From an uncultured Desulfovibrio sp. (GTDB taxonomy: Bacteria; Desulfobacterota; Desulfovibrionia; Desulfovibrionales; Desulfovibrionaceae): 8,792 nt of DNA. The position numbers and the translations under genes were made by a program. Where the stretch lies: assembly GCA_945871415.1 (NCBI GenBank), contig CAMBWG010000075.1, forward strand, positions 1-8,792. Reading direction: 5' to 3'. Shown here one piece after another: positions 6,683 to 8,792 of the stretch. Under the pieces are notes generated by a model. The model was not told the DNA's origin. It made no database searches and was given only the letters and a program-made list of their open reading frames with translations. Each line of letters starts with the position of its first letter. The first letter of the stretch is position 1.

Positions 6683-6717
6683 AAAAGCCCGCTGATTTCA
6701 GCGGGCTTTTATTTTTT
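6683..6717 (+). terminator. Strong intrinsic terminator between BI-1 and katA
   Basis: AAAAGCCCGCTGA (6683-6695) pairs perfectly with TCAGCGGGCTTTT (6698-6710), followed by ATTTTTT to 6717. GC-rich core plus T tract is a textbook intrinsic terminator. The flanking A and T runs also make it partly usable from the minus strand. It separates BI-1 transcription from the katA promoter. Confidence 0.9.
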
Positions 6718-6760
6718 ATCATGTAAAATAAGTAGGTTGTTAATAAAAGAAGAAATATTT

Positions 6761-6790
6761 TTAGTAATGATAATAATTACTATTTACAAT
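6761..6790 (+). promoter_or_regulatory. Likely katA promoter
   Basis: The 6718-6800 stretch is strikingly AT-rich against GC-rich surroundings. The best -10 is TACAAT (6785-6790), 5 of 6 to consensus, with TTAGTA (6761-6766) 18 bases upstream as a weak -35. A start near 6797 would leave a leader of about 89 bases. The -35 is poor, so an activator or another start is possible. Confidence 0.42.
6762..6782. promoter_or_regulatory. Fur/PerR-like operator upstream of katA
   Basis: A 21-bp dyad: TAGTAAT (6762-6768), GATAATA, ATTACTA (6776-6782), arms perfectly complementary. Its AATGATAATAATTA core resembles Fur-superfamily boxes (Fur GATAATGATAATCATTATC; PerR TTATAATNATTATAA). It sits across the spacer of the proposed promoter, the right place for repression, and PerR control of catalase genes is well known in other bacteria. 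Which regulator binds is inferred. Confidence 0.5.
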
Positions 6791-6885
6791 AAGAGAATTT
6801 TCCGCCATGATGCCTTTAACGACACGGCGGTCGGAGTTCCGGTAACCGCCTCTGAACTACAAACTACGTCAAGGAGGGAATCATC

Positions 6886-8343
6886 ATGGCAGACAAGAAT
6901 GATCGTCTTACCACCGGCGCAGGCGCGCCCGTTGCCGACAACAACCATGTGCTGACCGCCGGTCCGCGCGGTCCCATGCTGATGCAGGACGTCTGGTTTC
7001 AGGAAAAGCTGGCGCATTTTGATCGCGAAGTGATTCCCGAACGGCGTATGCATGCCAAGGGGTCCGGGGCCTACGGCACCTTTACGGTGACGCACGATGT
7101 CACCCGTTATACGCGTGCCTCTCTTTTTGCCGAAGTCGGGAAAAAGACGGAAGTGTTCGCCCGCTTTTCAACGGTGGCCGGGGAGCGGGGCGCGGCCGAT
7201 GCGGAACGCGACATTCGCGGCTTTGCGCTCAAGTTTTATACGGATCAGGGCAACTGGGATATGGTGGGCAACAACACGCCTGTCTTCTTCCTGCGTGATC
7301 CGCTCAAGTTCCCGGATCTGAATCACGTGGTCAAGCGCAATCCGCGCACCAACATGCACAGCGCCAGGGACAACTGGGACTTCTGGACGCTGCTGCCCGA
7401 AGCTCTGCATCAGATCACCGTGGTCATGAGTGATCGCGGCATTCCCGCTTCCTACCGTCACATGCACGGTTTCGGCAGTCATACCTACAGTCTGATCAAC
7501 GCCAAAAACGAGCGTTTCTGGGTCAAGTTCCATTTCAAGACCCAGCAGGGCATCAGGAATCTGACGGACGCCGAGGCGCAGGAGCTCATCGGCCGGGATC
7601 GCGACAGCCATCAGCGCGATTTGTACGAACACATTGAAAAGGGCGATTTCCCCCGCTGGACGCTCTATTTCCAGGTGATGCCCGAAGAGGACGCCGAAAA
7701 GCTGCCCTATCATCCCTTTGACCTCACGAAGGTCTGGTATCACAAGGATTATCCGCTGATTGAAGTGGGCGTGCTGGAACTGAACCGCAATCCCGAAAAC
7801 TACTTTGCGGAAGTGGAGCAGGCCGCGTTCAATCCCGCCAATCTTGTGCCCGGCATCGGTGTTTCTCCCGACAAGATGCTTCAGGGCCGTCTGTTCTCCT
7901 ACGGCGACGCCCAGCGCTACCGCCTCGGGGTGAATCATCACATGATTCCCGTCAACAGACCGCGCTGCCCCTATCACAGCTTCCATCGTGACGGCCTCAT
8001 GCGCGTGGACGGCAACTACGGCAGCCATACCAACTACGAACCCAACAGCTACGGCGCATGGCAGGAACAGCCGGACTTTGCCGAACCGCCGCTGAAGATC
8101 AGCGGCGACGCGGCGCGCTGGAACTATCCCTGCGACGACGCCGACTATTTCGAGCAGCCCGGCAAGCTCTTCCGACTGATGACCCCGGAACAGCAGGAAG
8201 CTCTCTTCGGCAACACCGCCCGCGCCCTGGGCGATGCCCCCAGAGAAATCAAGCTGCGCCATATCCGTAACTGCGCCAAGGCCGATCCCGCCTACGGCGC
8301 CGGCGTGGCCCGCGCCTGCGGTATCCCTGAAAGCGAGATATAG
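6886..8343 (+). CDS. katA: Monofunctional heme catalase (small subunit)
   Basis: 485 residues, the usual size of small-subunit (clade 3 type) catalases; cytoplasmic; converts 2 H2O2 to water and oxygen using heme b. The distal signature [17 protein letters not shown] (45-61) contains the catalytic His56; [12 protein letters not shown] (128-139) contains Asn129; RLFSYGDAQ (335-343) contains the heme ligand Tyr339 and Arg335. The spacing His56-Asn129-Tyr339 equals that of bovine catalase (75, 148, 358). No catalase-peroxidase domain and no C-terminal DJ-1-like domain of large catalases. ATG 6886 has AAGGAGG at 6871-6877, 8 bases upstream, a strong site. It forms a monocistronic unit between terminators, with a Fur/PerR-like box upstream, which fits peroxide-induced expression in an oxygen-sensitive host. 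Confidence 0.97.
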   Translation: MADKNDRLTTGAGAPVADNNHVLTAGPRGPMLMQDVWFQEKLAHFDREVIPERRMHAKGSGAYGTFTVTHDVTRYTRASLFAEVGKKTEVFARFSTVAGERGAADAERDIRGFALKFYTDQGNWDMVGNNTPVFFLRDPLKFPDLNHVVKRNPRTNMHSARDNWDFWTLLPEALHQITVVMSDRGIPASYRHMHGFGSHTYSLINAKNERFWVKFHFKTQQGIRNLTDAEAQELIGRDRDSHQRDLYEHIEKGDFPRWTLYFQVMPEEDAEKLPYHPFDLTKVWYHKDYPLIEVGVLELNRNPENYFAEVEQAAFNPANLVPGIGVSPDKMLQGRLFSYGDAQRYRLGVNHHMIPVNRPRCPYHSFHRDGLMRVDGNYGSHTNYEPNSYGAWQEQPDFAEPPLKISGDAARWNYPCDDADYFEQPGKLFRLMTPEQQEALFGNTARALGDAPREIKLRHIRNCAKADPAYGAGVARACGIPESEI

Positions 8344-8358
8344 CTGGTAGATAGATCG

Positions 8359-8427
8359 GGAGGAGGGCGGAAACCCTTTTGAAAAAGGGTTCTCCTCCTT
8401 CCCCCCGAACCCCCCATCCTCCTTCCG
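8359..8427 (+). repeat. C-rich hairpin repeat (copy 2)
   Basis: Starting 16 bases after the katA stop, GGAGGAG (8359-8365) pairs with CTCCTCC (8392-8398); after an asymmetric bulge, AACCCTTTT (8372-8380) pairs with AAAAGGGTT (8383-8391). A tail TTCCCCCCGAACCCCCC then ATCCTCCTTCC matches the tail after the hairpin at 6500-6551. The core 8371-8391 is the exact reverse complement of 8730-8750. No T tract follows. Confidence 0.75.
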
Positions 8428-8473
8428 AAAACTTTTTGTTTGAAAAATGGCGCGGCACGATAACGCCGCCGCA

Positions 8474-8517
8474 AGCCCGTTGTCAGCCGTCCCCCGGTGA
8501 CACGGGCTTTTTTGTTT
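8474..8517 (+). terminator. Intrinsic terminator after katA
   Basis: AGCCCGT (8474-8480) pairs with ACGGGCT (8502-8508) and, after one bulged T (8481), GTCA (8482-8485) pairs with TGAC (8498-8501); the stem is followed by TTTTTTGTTTG. It is about 130 bases after the katA stop and is the only convincing terminator for it. Confidence 0.85.
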
Positions 8518-8520
8518 GTC

Positions 8521-8589
8521 CGTGGTTTTCCGCTCACTTTGGGTCGCGCTGTGTCGTCTTGCGTTTCACCTTTTTCAAGGGTGAAATGC
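8521..8589 (-). repeat. Dispersed hairpin repeat, A module (copy 3, inverted)
   Basis: Read on the minus strand, this is clearly related to 4685-4760: a first hairpin, GCATTTCACC (8589-8580) with GGTGAAACGC (8570-8561), 10 bp with one wobble; then a diverged middle; then the shared AAAGTGAGCGGAAAACC. Relative to copy 2, the first stem keeps pairing while bases differ (C-G here for T-A there). The middle 7-bp stem and the whole B module are absent. Confidence 0.68.
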
Positions 8590-8696
8590 TCTAAAAGACA
8601 GCACGCATAATGATTTTGCATTCCCGGGGGACGGTTGCGACACGGTTATTTTTTTGAGTAAGGACAGCGCAGAATAACCCTATGAAAAGTTTTAGG
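8590..8696. other. Intergenic stretch with no assigned feature
   Basis: Between two repeats. Only a 7-bp inverted repeat was seen, GGTTATT (8644-8650) with AATAACC (8673-8679), 22 bases apart with T7 just inside the left arm. No gene, promoter or ribosome site here is convincing on either strand. Confidence 0.5.
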
Positions 8697-8765
8697 AAGG
8701 GAGAGGGGGAGTTTGAGGGGGAGAGGGAGAACCCTTTTTCAAAAGGGTTTCCATCTCCCCCTCAA
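8697..8765 (-). repeat. C-rich hairpin repeat (copy 3, inverted)
   Basis: TTGAGGGGGAGA (8713-8724) pairs perfectly with TCTCCCCCTCAA (8754-8765); inside, AACCCTTTT (8730-8738) pairs with AAAAGGGTT (8741-8749). The 21-base core 8730-8750 is the exact reverse complement of 8371-8391. On the minus strand the hairpin is followed by an AAACTCCCCCTCTCCC-type tail (to 8697), analogous to the tails of the two plus-strand copies. What lies to the right is outside the window. Confidence 0.68.
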
Positions 8766-8792
8766 TACTGTCTCCATTCACCTGCCTTCCGG

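Noticed and set aside
8682..8792. Open frame starting MKSFRKGEGEFEG at the right edge
   Set aside because: It is read through the purine-rich arm of the hairpin repeat, has no ribosome site, and its composition just mirrors the repeat.

Overview
The window looks like chromosomal DNA from a GC-rich Gram-negative bacterium. The protein style (ValRS with paired Cys motifs, a BPL_N-domain protein, a DsrE-like sulfur-relay-type protein) and the kind of intergenic repeat suggest a Desulfovibrionaceae-type sulfate reducer or a close relative. That placement rests on recognition, not on a search. No phage, insertion sequence, CRISPR array, rRNA or confident tRNA was seen.

Layout. Positions 1-2693 (minus strand) carry valS, complete, and just after its stop the first 10 codons of another minus-strand gene that leaves the window. 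Diverging from valS, with only about 40 bases between starts, is a plus-strand gene (2733-4064) for a BPL_N / class I glutamine-amidotransferase-like protein. After a 256-base gap comes a small plus-strand dsrE-family gene (4321-4662). It faces a minus-strand gene for a periplasmic cyclophilin (4888-5484). Divergent from the cyclophilin is a plus-strand gene for a Bax-inhibitor-1/YccA-type membrane protein (5772-6476), followed by a monofunctional small-subunit catalase gene (6886-8343).

The genes are mostly single transcription units rather than one operon: valS/BPL_N and cyclophilin/BI-1 are divergent, dsrE/cyclophilin are convergent, and strong intrinsic terminators lie between BI-1 and katA and after katA. 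Four of the six complete genes are housekeeping or stress functions (translation, periplasmic folding, membrane homeostasis, peroxide removal). katA has a Fur/PerR-like 21-bp dyad over its likely promoter.

The most interesting content is between genes. (1) A hairpin repeat family (A/B modules) has a composite copy at 4685-4820, a B-only copy at 4161-4214 and an inverted A-only copy at 8521-8589. Paired arms differ between copies in compensatory ways, and the two B copies bracket dsrE as direct repeats. (2) A second family is a long purine/pyrimidine hairpin with an AACCCTTTT stem or equivalent and a C-rich tail. It has three copies (6500-6573, 8359-8427, and inverted at 8713-8765). (3) A structured stretch at 6590-6717 ends in a strong terminator and could be a small RNA or just the BI-1 3' UTR.

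Gene-free stretches over 300 bases: 6477-6885 holds a hairpin repeat, the structured stretch, a terminator and the katA control region. 8344-8792 holds two hairpin repeats, the katA terminator and an A-module repeat; 8590-8696 within it shows nothing convincing.
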